From: Thermoanaerobacterales bacterium
GTDB lineage: Bacteria > Bacillota > Desulfotomaculia > Desulfotomaculales > JASEER01
Direction: 5' to 3'
DNA length: 64,000 nucleotides
Assembly: GCA_030019475.1 (NCBI GenBank)
Contig: JASEER010000007.1
Span: 2,358 to 66,357 of the forward strand
Numbering within the stretch: position 1 is the first letter of the stretch; the number at the start of each line of letters is the position of its first letter. Under the pieces are notes generated by a model. The model made no database searches. It was not told where the DNA came from and saw nothing but the letters and a program-made list of their open reading frames with translations. The position numbers and the translations under genes are program-made. Below, one piece after another: positions 53,147 to 60,364 of this stretch.

Positions 53147-53488
53147 ATGTGGCTGTCGATCTGGTTGGCCGTCATCGGGCTTATCGCCGGCGTGGGTATC
53201 GGCCTTAATCTGCCGTTGTTCTTGCCCCAGGCCTACTCGAAGTATCTCGGTATCGCCATCCTGGCCGGCCTGGACTCGGTGTTCGGAGGCATCCGCGCCG
53301 CCCAGGACGACCGCTTCGATAATGTCATTTTCCTCTCCGGTTTTGTGGGCAACGCCCTGGTGGCCGGGTTGCTGGTGTTTATCGGGGACCGGTTGGCCGT
53401 CGACCTCTACCTGGCCGCCATCGTCGCTTTTGGGGTTCGCCTCTTCCAGAACCTGGCGCTGATCCGGCGGCACCTGTTTCACAAATAA
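53147..53488 (+). CDS. sbp: Small basic protein, DUF1290 family
   Basis: 113 aa with three or four hydrophobic segments; SKYLGIAILAGLDSVFGGIRA and FGVRLFQNLALIRR are family signatures. ATG 53147 with GAGGAGG 9 nt upstream. In Bacillus ftsA follows; here ftsZ follows directly. Confidence 0.88.
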   Translation: MWLSIWLAVIGLIAGVGIGLNLPLFLPQAYSKYLGIAILAGLDSVFGGIRAAQDDRFDNVIFLSGFVGNALVAGLLVFIGDRLAVDLYLAAIVAFGVRLFQNLALIRRHLFHK

Positions 53489-53510
53489 AATAAATTTCCC
53501 GCGCCGTTAA

Positions 53511-53535
53511 AGGAATAGCGGTCGCAGTGTTGAAT
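53511..53535 (+). promoter_or_regulatory. Candidate sigma-H promoter of ftsZ
   Basis: AGGAATA (53511-53517), 14-nt spacer, GAAT (53532-53535), the same arrangement as before minC. B. subtilis ftsZ is known to have a sigma-H promoter used when sporulation begins. Confidence 0.55.
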
Positions 53536-53582
53536 CTTCCTGCTATAGCTGGAAGTGGCACAAACCCCGAAGGAGGAGCGGG

Positions 53583-54635
53583 ATGATCGACCTTGAACTG
53601 GAACCCACCGGCGTGGCGAACATTAAGGTTATCGGAGTCGGCGGAGGGGGCAATAACGCGGTCAACCGCATGATCAGCGCCGGGCTGAGGGGCGTGGAGT
53701 TTATCGCCATCAACACCGATGCCCAGGCCCTGACCATGTCGTTGAGCAGCCAGAAGGTGCAGATCGGCGCCAAGCTGACCAAGGGGCTCGGCGCCGGGGG
53801 AAACCCGGAAATCGGGCAGAAGGCGGCGGAGGAAAGCCGGGACGAGATCGTTGAGTGCCTGAAGGGAGCCGACATGGTCTTCGTCACCGCCGGCATGGGC
53901 GGCGGCACCGGAACCGGGGCGGCGCCGGTGGTGGCCGAGATCGCCCGCGAGCAGGGCGCCCTGACGGTGGGGGTGGTCACCAGGCCCTTTACCTTCGAGG
54001 GACGGAAGCGCTACTCCCAGGCCAATACCGGCATTGAAAACCTCCGGACCCGCGTTGACACCCTGATCACCATCCCCAACGACAAGCTGCTGCAGGTCAT
54101 CGATAAGAACACCTCCATCATCGAAGCCTTCCGTATCGCGGACGACGTCTTGCGCCAGGGCGTGCAGGGGATCTCCGACCTGATCGCCGTCCCCGGCCTC
54201 ATCAACCTGGATTTTGCCGATGTGAAGACGATCATGCGGGAAACCGGCTCGGCCCTGATGGGCATCGGGACGGCCAGCGGGGAGACCCGGGCGGTAGACG
54301 CGGCGCGCCTCGCCATTTCCAGCCCGCTGCTGGAGACCTCGATTGAGGGAGCGCGGGGAGTTCTACTGAACATCACCGGCGGTTCTTCGCTGGGCCTCTT
54401 CGAGGTGAACGAGGCTGCGGAGATCATCGCCCAGGCCGTGGACCCGGATGCCAACATCATCTTCGGCGCGGTGATTGACGAGACCCTGAACGACGAGGTG
54501 CGTGTAACCGTCATTGCCACCGGTTTCGAGGCGCCGGTCGAGCGCGTCTCCAGGGATGAGATGGAGATCAAGCCGGTGGCGCGGCCCGGCGTGCAGGATA
54601 TCGAAATACCGGTTTTCCTGCGCCGCCGCCGTTAG
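53583..54635 (+). CDS. ftsZ: Cell division GTPase FtsZ
   Basis: 350 aa tubulin homologue forming the Z ring. [13 protein letters not shown] near the start and the GTP loop [13 protein letters not shown]; the C-terminal binding peptide is [13 protein letters not shown]. The linker before it is short. ATG with GAAGGAGG about 7 nt upstream. Confidence 0.98.
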   Translation: MIDLELEPTGVANIKVIGVGGGGNNAVNRMISAGLRGVEFIAINTDAQALTMSLSSQKVQIGAKLTKGLGAGGNPEIGQKAAEESRDEIVECLKGADMVFVTAGMGGGTGTGAAPVVAEIAREQGALTVGVVTRPFTFEGRKRYSQANTGIENLRTRVDTLITIPNDKLLQVIDKNTSIIEAFRIADDVLRQGVQGISDLIAVPGLINLDFADVKTIMRETGSALMGIGTASGETRAVDAARLAISSPLLETSIEGARGVLLNITGGSSLGLFEVNEAAEIIAQAVDPDANIIFGAVIDETLNDEVRVTVIATGFEAPVERVSRDEMEIKPVARPGVQDIEIPVFLRRRR

Positions 54636-54706
54636 GCGAAAGGGAAAGCGCAAAATTAGGCCGTAAAAGGTTTTCTGCACCGGACAAGGGACGACACAGG
54701 ATTCTT

Positions 54707-54745
54707 ACCCCGGTCTTCTATAATGGAAGCCGGGGTATTTCATTT
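54707..54745 (+). terminator. Terminator after ftsZ
   Basis: CCCCGGTCTTC (54708-54718) pairs with GAAGCCGGGG (54726-54735), with one bulged T, over the 7-nt loop TATAATG; TATTTCATTT follows. A TATAAT lies in the loop but lacks a -35 at normal distance. Confidence 0.75.
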
Positions 54746-54805
54746 CCGTCATAGCTGTCCAGGGATGGCTCATATATATTTGGTAGCGGACTGGGGGCGA
54801 GGGGG

Positions 54806-55750
54806 ATGACCTATACCGTCTACCTGGACGAGGTGCTGGCCGGAAACCTGGTGATGAACTTCGCCATCCTCTGGGTGACCGCCCGTTTCAGCCGGTGCCC
54901 CGCCCCCCTATGGCGCCTGGCCGCCGCGGCGGCCCTCGGGGCGCTTTACGTCATGGCAATCTTCCTTTGCCCGGTGCCGCTGGCCGCCGGGCTGCCGGCG
55001 AAACTCGCCCTGTCGGTGGTCATGCTCCTTGTCGCCTTCGGCTTCCCCCCGTGGCGGACCCTGGGAGGGATCCTGGTCCTGTTCTATCTTTGCTCCTTCG
55101 GCCTGGGGGGCCTGGTCTTCGGCTTGAGTTTCCTGCTTGGGGGCGGCCCCGGGGATCCCAGTCAGCTGTTTGCTATGCCGCAGCACTTTTTCTGGCCGGC
55201 GGTTGCCATCTCCCTTCTCATAGCCTGGGGCGTTGGGCAGGCGGGCCGGACCTTCTTGCGGCGCCGGCAACTGAAGGGCCTGTTCCACCTGCCGGTGACG
55301 ATCACCCTGTACGGGCGGCGCCTGCGCCTGGAAGCGTTGCTGGACACCGGCAACCAGCTGGCGGACCCTCTGTCGCATGCGCCGGTGATCGTCGTGGAAT
55401 ACGAGGCCGTACGCAAGCTCCTGCCTGAAGCGGTCCAACGGCTCCTTTCCCGGGCCGACGGGCGGGACCCCGACTATGCAGCCATTCTGGAGTCCCTGCG
55501 GGATACACGCTGGGCGACAAGGTTCCGCCTGATCCCGTTTTCTTCGCTCGGGCGCGCCCACGGGCTGCTGCTCGGCTTTCGGCCGGACGAGGTCGAGGTT
55601 GTTTTCGGGAGGGAAAGGCTCAAGATACGCGACGTGATCGTGGCCATCTACCAGAGGCGCCTCAGCCCGGAGGCGGGATACCGGGCGCTCTTGAACCCCA
55701 GGCTTCTGGAAACAGGGGCGGGCATACCCTTTCAACTGGCGCCCAATTAG
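54806..55750 (+). CDS. spoIIGA: Sporulation sigma-E processing peptidase SpoIIGA
   Basis: 314 aa. Five hydrophobic segments in the first half and a cytoplasmic aspartic-protease-like domain with ALLDTGNQLADPLS, catalytic Asp180. It cleaves pro-sigma-E in the mother cell once SpoIIR signals. ATG after a G-rich GGGGGCGAGGGGG site. sigE follows after 45 nt. Confidence 0.93.
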   Translation: MTYTVYLDEVLAGNLVMNFAILWVTARFSRCPAPLWRLAAAAALGALYVMAIFLCPVPLAAGLPAKLALSVVMLLVAFGFPPWRTLGGILVLFYLCSFGLGGLVFGLSFLLGGGPGDPSQLFAMPQHFFWPAVAISLLIAWGVGQAGRTFLRRRQLKGLFHLPVTITLYGRRLRLEALLDTGNQLADPLSHAPVIVVEYEAVRKLLPEAVQRLLSRADGRDPDYAAILESLRDTRWATRFRLIPFSSLGRAHGLLLGFRPDEVEVVFGRERLKIRDVIVAIYQRRLSPEAGYRALLNPRLLETGAGIPFQLAPN

Positions 55751-55795
55751 GGGACCGGGCACACAGGACCTTGCGGGGGGAGGAGGGACGATGCG

Positions 55796-56527
55796 TTGTC
55801 GCTGATTACGGGCGTCCGCCGGTTTGGGGAGCGGATCCTGCTCCGGCTTCGTCTGTGGTGGCGGCGGAGGCAAGGGGAGGTACACTACGTCGGGTCCAGC
55901 GAGACCCTGCCCCCGCCCCTCTCGGTGGACGAGGAGATTGGGCTGATCAGCCGTCTCGAGGCCGGGGACAGCGCCGTGCGCACCGTCCTCATCGAGCGCA
56001 ACCTGCGCCTGGTGGTCTACATCGCGAGAAAGTTTGAAAACACCGGGGTGGGGATCGAGGACCTGGTGTCGATCGGGAGCATCGGGCTCATCAAGGCGGT
56101 TAATACCTTTGACCCCTCGAAGCGGATCAAGCTGGCCACTTACGCCTCCCGCTGCATCGAGAACGAAATCCTGATGCACCTGCGCCGCAACGCTCGGACG
56201 CGGAGCGAGATCTCCTTCGAGGAGCCCCTGAACGTCGACTGGGACGGCAACGAACTCCTGCTCTCCGACGTCCTGGGCACCGAAGGGGACATTATCTACA
56301 AGAACCTGGAGGATGAAGTGGACCGTAAGCTCCTGCGCCTGGCGCTGCAGAAGCTTTCGGGGCGGGAGCGGATGATCATGGAGCTGCGCTTCGGGCTGGC
56401 CGGGGACGGCGTGGAAAAAACGCAGAAGGAGGTCGCGGACCTGCTAGGCATTTCTCAGTCTTACATCTCCCGGCTCGAGAAGCGGATCATCAAGCGCCTG
56501 CGCAAAGAGATCAGCCGGCTGGGATAA
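55796..56527 (+). CDS. sigE: Mother-cell sigma factor SigE precursor
   Basis: 243 aa. The N-terminal pro-sequence is recognisable: a basic, hydrophobic stretch ending before [15 protein letters not shown], the SpoIIGA cleavage region. Regions 2 ([26 protein letters not shown]) and 4 ([20 protein letters not shown]) are complete. TTG 55796 with GGAGGAGGG 8 nt upstream. Confidence 0.96.
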   Translation: MSLITGVRRFGERILLRLRLWWRRRQGEVHYVGSSETLPPPLSVDEEIGLISRLEAGDSAVRTVLIERNLRLVVYIARKFENTGVGIEDLVSIGSIGLIKAVNTFDPSKRIKLATYASRCIENEILMHLRRNARTRSEISFEEPLNVDWDGNELLLSDVLGTEGDIIYKNLEDEVDRKLLRLALQKLSGRERMIMELRFGLAGDGVEKTQKEVADLLGISQSYISRLEKRIIKRLRKEISRLG

Positions 56528-56528
56528 G

Positions 56529-56555
56529 GGGAAGTGGGAAGTGGGAAGTGGGATG
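56529..56555 (+). repeat. Heptameric tandem repeats, GGGAAGT type
   Basis: Right after the sigE stop come about three units of GGGAAGT and a GGGATG end. Related heptads in the opposite orientation lie at 56818-56862, and GGGATGTGAGATGCGGGATG lies at 57779-57798. Confidence 0.55.
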
Positions 56556-56635
56556 CTTGAAGGAATTCGCTTCGCCAATCCCCATCAAGTCTGATGATTG
56601 ACGACCGTTATGCACGCCAGAACCGGGTGTAGCAG

Positions 56636-56801
56636 AAGAGGTGAGGGGCAGAGGAATCCCCCTCCGCTTCCAGTCCAGCACTCAACTTTATACTTTGGTT
56701 GAATTGCAAACCTAAGTACAGACGGCTTTCCTAAGGCAGTAAGTTGAGTGCTGGAAGCCGAGTCGGGGGAATCCCCTGCCCCTCCCCCCATACCACCTCT
56801 T
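56636..56801. repeat. Long palindromic element, copy 2 (between sigE and sigG)
   Basis: Nested stems: AAGAGGTG (56636-56643) with CACCTCTT (56794-56801); GGGGCAGAGGAATCCCCC (56645-56662) with the 18 nt at 56765-56782, two mismatches; perfect 14-bp CCAGCACTCAACTT (56675-56688) with AAGTTGAGTGCTGG (56741-56754). The apical loop is 52 nt, as in copy 1. It fills most of the 452-bp sigE-sigG gap; the rest is heptad repeats and the sigG leader. Confidence 0.75.
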
Positions 56802-56817
56802 ATATCCCACATGTGTT

Positions 56818-56862
56818 CTCACCTCTCACCTCTCACATCCCACATCCCACATCTCACATCAT
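56818..56862 (-). repeat. Heptad repeats, CTCACCT/CACATCC type
   Basis: Two CTCACCT units followed by three or four CCCACAT/TCTCACAT units, the reverse-complement type of the array at 56529. The two arrays bracket the long palindrome. Confidence 0.5.
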
Positions 56863-56979
56863 AGCTGACTGGCGCTTTCCGGCGGGAAAGCGCTTTTTTG
56901 TTTGGCCATGGCCGCGTATAGCCCCAGATGGGCGGGGCAATAATGAGTAACGCATAAAGCATAGGGGAGGCCGTGGCCT

Positions 56980-57750
56980 GTGGTCAACAAGGTGGAGATC
57001 TGCGGTGTCAACACCTCCAAGCTTCCCGTCCTCACCTCCGCCCAGATGCGCGAACTCTTCGTAGCGATGCACAACGGTGACCCCTCCGCCCGGACTAAGC
57101 TCGTTAACGGTAACCTCCGCCTGGTTCTCAGCGTTATCCAGCGCTTCACCAACCGCGGCGAGTTCGTCGACGACCTCTTCCAGGTGGGCTGCATCGGCCT
57201 GATAAAGGCCATCGATAACTTCGACCTCTCCCAGAACGTCAAGTTCTCCACTTACGCCGTGCCGATGATCATCGGCGAGATCCGGCGGTACCTCCGCGAC
57301 AACAACCCGATCCGCGTCTCCCGCTCCCTCCGGGACGTCGCCTACAAGGCGCTCCAGGTGCGGGACAGCCTGGCCAACCGTTTCTCCCGGGAACCCTCGG
57401 TGACCGAGATCGCCCAGGAACTGAAGATCCCCCGGGAGGAGATCGTGTTCGCCCTGGACGCCATCCAGGAGCCGGTTTCCCTTTTTGAACCGATCTACCA
57501 CGACGGCGGGGACCCGATCTTCGTGATGGACCAGATCTCGGACGAGAAGAACCACGACAGCACGTGGCTGGAGGGGATCGCCATCCGGGACGCGCTGGAC
57601 AAGCTGAGCGACCGGGAAAGGCTGATCCTCACCCTGCGCTTCTTCGAGGGCAAAACGCAGATGGAGGTGGCGGAGGAGATCGGAATCTCCCAGGCGCAGG
57701 TATCCCGCCTCGAGAAGGCCGCCTTGAACCATATGCGTAAGTACGTATAA
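56980..57750 (+). CDS. sigG: Forespore sigma factor SigG
   Basis: 256 aa. The N-terminus VNKVEICGVNTSKLPVLTSAQMRELF is the SigG signature; region 2 contains DLFQVGCIGLIKAIDNFDLS and region 4 EVAEEIGISQAQVSRLEKAALNHMRKYV. It directs late forespore genes, including the germination operons. GTG with AGGGGAGG about 9 nt upstream. Confidence 0.97.
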   Translation: MVNKVEICGVNTSKLPVLTSAQMRELFVAMHNGDPSARTKLVNGNLRLVLSVIQRFTNRGEFVDDLFQVGCIGLIKAIDNFDLSQNVKFSTYAVPMIIGEIRRYLRDNNPIRVSRSLRDVAYKALQVRDSLANRFSREPSVTEIAQELKIPREEIVFALDAIQEPVSLFEPIYHDGGDPIFVMDQISDEKNHDSTWLEGIAIRDALDKLSDRERLILTLRFFEGKTQMEVAEEIGISQAQVSRLEKAALNHMRKYV

Positions 57751-57871
57751 GCGCCGTGAAAAGCGTCGCCTGGTATCCGGGATGTGAGATGCGGGATGTT
57801 TTGCCGCCCGCATAACCGGCCATACTATCAGATGAACCGACATTCATCAACTATTTGCGGAGGAAAGACCG

Positions 57872-58453
57872 ATGCGCTGTCCGAGAGTAGTGGCCTGCAC
57901 GGTGGCCGCCGCCCTGATCCTGACCGGTGCCGCCTTCTGGCACTGGGCGGGACAGGCGGTACGGGCCTACAACCCCGAGAACCTGATCCGGTTTCACGTA
58001 ATAGCCAGCAGCGATACCGAGGAGGACCAGGAACTGAAGCTCAAGGTCCGGGATGCCGTGGTCGGGGAAATGGCCCCCCGCCTAAAAGGAGTGCAAGACG
58101 TAACCGAAGCGCGCGAACGGGTACGCGAGAACCTCGACCGTATCCAGGAAGTGGCGGCCCGGACGGTAAAGGCGTCCGGGAAGGATTACCCGGTTCGTGT
58201 CTACTACGGGCACTTCGATTTCCCGGAGAAGGAATACGGCTCTCTGAAGGTCCCCGCGGGCAATTACGAGGCGGTGCGGGTAGTCATCGGCGACGGCCAA
58301 GGGCGGAACTGGTGGTGCATTCTCTTCCCGCCGCTCTGTTTCGTCAGTGCCAAGGAGGACGCCGTCCCGGCCGCGGCGTCGCCCCTGCCGCCGGTGGAGA
58401 TCCGGTGGCGCCTGAAGGTCGTGGAGTTATGGGAGCAATACGTAAAGCTATAA
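57872..58453 (+). CDS. spoIIR: Stage II sporulation signal protein SpoIIR
   Basis: 193 aa with an N-terminal signal/anchor (VVACTVAAALILTGAAFW) and the conserved ENLIRFHVIASSDTEEDQELKLKVRDAV block. Secreted from the forespore, it triggers SpoIIGA. A CATACTA matching the sigma-F/G -10 consensus lies about 45 nt upstream, but no good -35 was found. A GGAGGAAAG site precedes the ATG. Confidence 0.93.
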   Translation: MRCPRVVACTVAAALILTGAAFWHWAGQAVRAYNPENLIRFHVIASSDTEEDQELKLKVRDAVVGEMAPRLKGVQDVTEARERVRENLDRIQEVAARTVKASGKDYPVRVYYGHFDFPEKEYGSLKVPAGNYEAVRVVIGDGQGRNWWCILFPPLCFVSAKEDAVPAAASPLPPVEIRWRLKVVELWEQYVKL

Positions 58454-58475
58454 ACTTAAACGCAGACCTTAAGAA

Positions 58476-58506
58476 CGCCGCTCCGGGAAGGGGCGGCGAT
58501 TTTCAT
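58476..58506 (+). terminator. Terminator after spoIIR
   Basis: CGCCGC (58476-58481) pairs with GCGGCG (58493-58498), extended by CC/GG, followed by ATTTTC. Confidence 0.65.
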
Positions 58507-58562
58507 GCCCGGGGGTGTTGGCTGCTCCGTATCACGCATATAGATATGGCGAGGTGATCCTC

Positions 58563-58826
58563 ATGGTAAAAATGTCTGACCTGCGGATGCGGGAAGTGGT
58601 CAATGTCCACGACGGCCGTCGCCTGGGGCTGATCAAGGATGTCGACATCGACCTCGAGACCGGACGGATCACGGCCCTGATCCTGCCCGGCGCATCGCGC
58701 CTGATGGGCTTTTTCGGGCGGGAAGAAGAAGTGGTTGTTCCCTGGGAGAAAATCGTCCGGATCGGGGTTGACGTGATCCTGGTGGAGGCACCCAACTTCA
58801 CGGAGGCCCGGTACCCAAGACGATAA
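58563..58826 (+). CDS. YlmC/YmxH family PRC-barrel protein
   Basis: 87 aa, one PRC barrel (MREVVNVHDGRRLGLIKDVDIDLETGRITALILPG). A small sporulation-linked family of unknown role that follows sigG/spoIIR in many spore formers. ATG 58563 with GAGGTGAT 5-6 nt upstream. Confidence 0.9.
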   Translation: MVKMSDLRMREVVNVHDGRRLGLIKDVDIDLETGRITALILPGASRLMGFFGREEEVVVPWEKIVRIGVDVILVEAPNFTEARYPRR

Positions 58827-58854
58827 ACCCCCGCATTCTTCGCGTCATTCCCGG

Positions 58855-58894
58855 AAGGCCCTGTGCAAGTCCGAGCGGGGCCTTTCTTGTTTTT
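58855..58894 (+). terminator. Terminator after ylmC
   Basis: AAGGCCC (58855-58861) pairs with GGGCCTT (58878-58884) over a 16-nt loop, then TCTTGTTTTT. Confidence 0.75.
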
Positions 58895-58904
58895 CCGAGG
58901 GTCA

Positions 58905-58933
58905 TTGCCAGGCACAGACATTAACGATAAAAT
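58905..58933 (+). promoter_or_regulatory. Sigma-A promoter of the Hint-domain gene
   Basis: TTGCCA (58905-58910), 17-nt spacer, TAAAAT (58928-58933, five of six to TATAAT). It is just past the ylmC terminator, so the next gene is its own transcription unit. Confidence 0.65.
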
Positions 58934-58981
58934 TTTAGGCAGATCATTGCCGGTCAGTTGGCTGCAAAGGGAGGACGAGTT

Positions 58982-59866
58982 TTGCTAAAGATCTTCCAGG
59001 GGTTGATCACCCAGCCGCACCCCGCCGCGAGCGTTCAGGAAAGCTTTCCCGCGTCCGGCCTTAACCCGCCGGTGACGGACGTCAACCCTTACCTGCTGGA
59101 TGCCGGCGCGCGGATCTGGGTCTGGGAGTTTTCAACCCGCCACCTGGGCTGCCTGCCGGTGGGCGAGGTCGCTTCCGGTTTCGGCGACCACCGCTACCGT
59201 GTGGTAAGCATGAACCTGCTTACCGGGCAGATGCGCCTCAAGGCGGTAACCTCGGTCCGCGGGCCCGGCCGGTCGCCGACGATGGTGCGCCTGACCCTGG
59301 CGTCGGGCCAGTCGATCGTAACCACTCCCGGCTGTCCCGTCCTGACCATCAGTGAGCGGGGGCAGATCACCACCGTCCCCGCGGTGGATGCCGAACTCGC
59401 CCTTGTTCCCCGGCGAATAGAGATGTGCTACGAGGTACGGGACAACGCCAGGCAGTTCGCCGGCATTCTTGACGTCTGCAGGGTGGACCCGGAGGCCCAC
59501 GTTGAATACGGGTGGATCCGGCCCCTGGTAACGAAAGCCTGGGGCTGGGACCGCCTGGAGGGCTACCCCCGGGTGGGGGAAGAGGTAATCGAAGAGCTTC
59601 GCGCCGACATCGAGCGGCGAGCCCGAAAGATGAACGCCCACAAGCTGAGTAAAATGGACTGCCTGGATTGCCTGGTGAAGGTGGCCGATAACTTCGCCCA
59701 GAGCATCTCCCTGCTCCTAACTTTTGCCATCCTTGACCGGGTCTTCCCGGTCAGGGTGACGTCCGTTGAAACCCTGCCGGGCTCCGATGCGGTTTGGGGT
59801 TTGACGATTGAGGACAACGAGAACTTCCTGACCGCCGAGGGGGTATACCTGGGCCAGCCCGAATGA
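58982..59866 (+). CDS. Free-standing Hint-fold (intein-like) protein without catalytic residues
   Basis: 294 aa from TTG 58982, with AAGGGAGG 7 nt upstream. Residues ~37-145 follow intein N-terminal blocks: LDAGARIWVWEFSTRHLGCLPVGEV resembles block A, RYRVVSMNLLTGQMRLKAV the next strand, and SIVTTPGCPVLT block B. Residues ~256-292 (PVRVTSVETL, then VWGLTIEDNENFLTAEGV) match the C-terminal blocks. Every catalytic site is changed: the first Cys is Leu/Asp, the block B His is Cys118, the HNF His is Glu280, and the terminal HN is GQ. Between the halves is a linker with CLDC (227-230) and no LAGLIDADG motif. There are no extein sequences. Own promoter and terminator-isolated. Function unknown; a domesticated dead intein is inferred. 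Confidence 0.7.
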   Translation: MLKIFQGLITQPHPAASVQESFPASGLNPPVTDVNPYLLDAGARIWVWEFSTRHLGCLPVGEVASGFGDHRYRVVSMNLLTGQMRLKAVTSVRGPGRSPTMVRLTLASGQSIVTTPGCPVLTISERGQITTVPAVDAELALVPRRIEMCYEVRDNARQFAGILDVCRVDPEAHVEYGWIRPLVTKAWGWDRLEGYPRVGEEVIEELRADIERRARKMNAHKLSKMDCLDCLVKVADNFAQSISLLLTFAILDRVFPVRVTSVETLPGSDAVWGLTIEDNENFLTAEGVYLGQPE

Positions 59867-59973
59867 CGGCGGCCGCTTGTCCGTTATCGAAAGTACAAGG
59901 AATTTCGGCGAGAAATCCCGGCTGAACGGTTATTTGTGGCCATTTGCCGTGTTAGAGCAGCTTCATCAGTTTT

Positions 59974-60002
59974 GACAAGTCATGCCAGCAGGATTATATA
60001 AG
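59974..60002 (+). promoter_or_regulatory. Strong sigma-A promoter of the radical SAM/SPASM gene
   Basis: Perfect TTGACA (59974-59979), 17-nt spacer, TATATA (59997-60002). The start codon lies about 360 nt downstream. Confidence 0.65.
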
Positions 60003-60364
60003 GAATAAGGCTGACCGGGCTAGACAGGGCTTGACCACCGTTACACCACCGCAATTAGCCGCCGGGACGAAAAACCCACCCAGGATTTCACCTTCATCCA
60101 AATCATAAACCACCGTTCCTCAACAGGGATCAGAGAGCAGCCAGCCCACACCCGGACGTATTCATGGCCGAGAAAGGGGTGATACTTGCCGGGGCTACCC
60201 GGAGGCCGCTCAGAACCCTGCCCGACCTTACCGGGCGGCGGAAGCGTCCGTGCTCTTGTACACCGTTACGGCCCACACCGTCTGACGTTATCTGCATGCG
60301 ACTCTCTTCGGTACCGATTATCCTCTTCTGGAGGCGGACGATGACGGAAGGAGGATGAAATGCG
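60003..60364 (+). other. Long transcribed leader without a recognisable gene
   Basis: This and the preceding 59867-60002 make a 498-bp gap. No convincing coding frame is seen in the gap (the 64-codon frame from 60164 lacks a ribosome site and family features). Several hairpins can form: CCGGG/CCCGG around 60190-60205, GCCCG/CGGGC around 60220-60237, CCGT/ACGG near 60265. AAGGAGG at 60348-60354 serves the next gene. No known riboswitch core was matched by eye. Confidence 0.4.

Noticed and set aside
54719-54724. TATAAT as the spoIIGA promoter
   Set aside because: It lies in the loop of the ftsZ terminator and has no -35 at 17 or 22 nt; a weak TGTCGTC resembling a Spo0A box (complement of 54690-54696) is not enough to call a Spo0A-dependent promoter.
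60164-60358. 64-codon open frame in the leader of the radical SAM gene
   Set aside because: No ribosome site, unusual composition, and an equally long frame on the other strand; it overlaps hairpins that suggest RNA structure instead.
59867-60364. Cobalamin, SAM, TPP, c-di-GMP or fluoride riboswitch
   Set aside because: None of their core motifs could be matched by eye; only a covariance-model scan could settle this.
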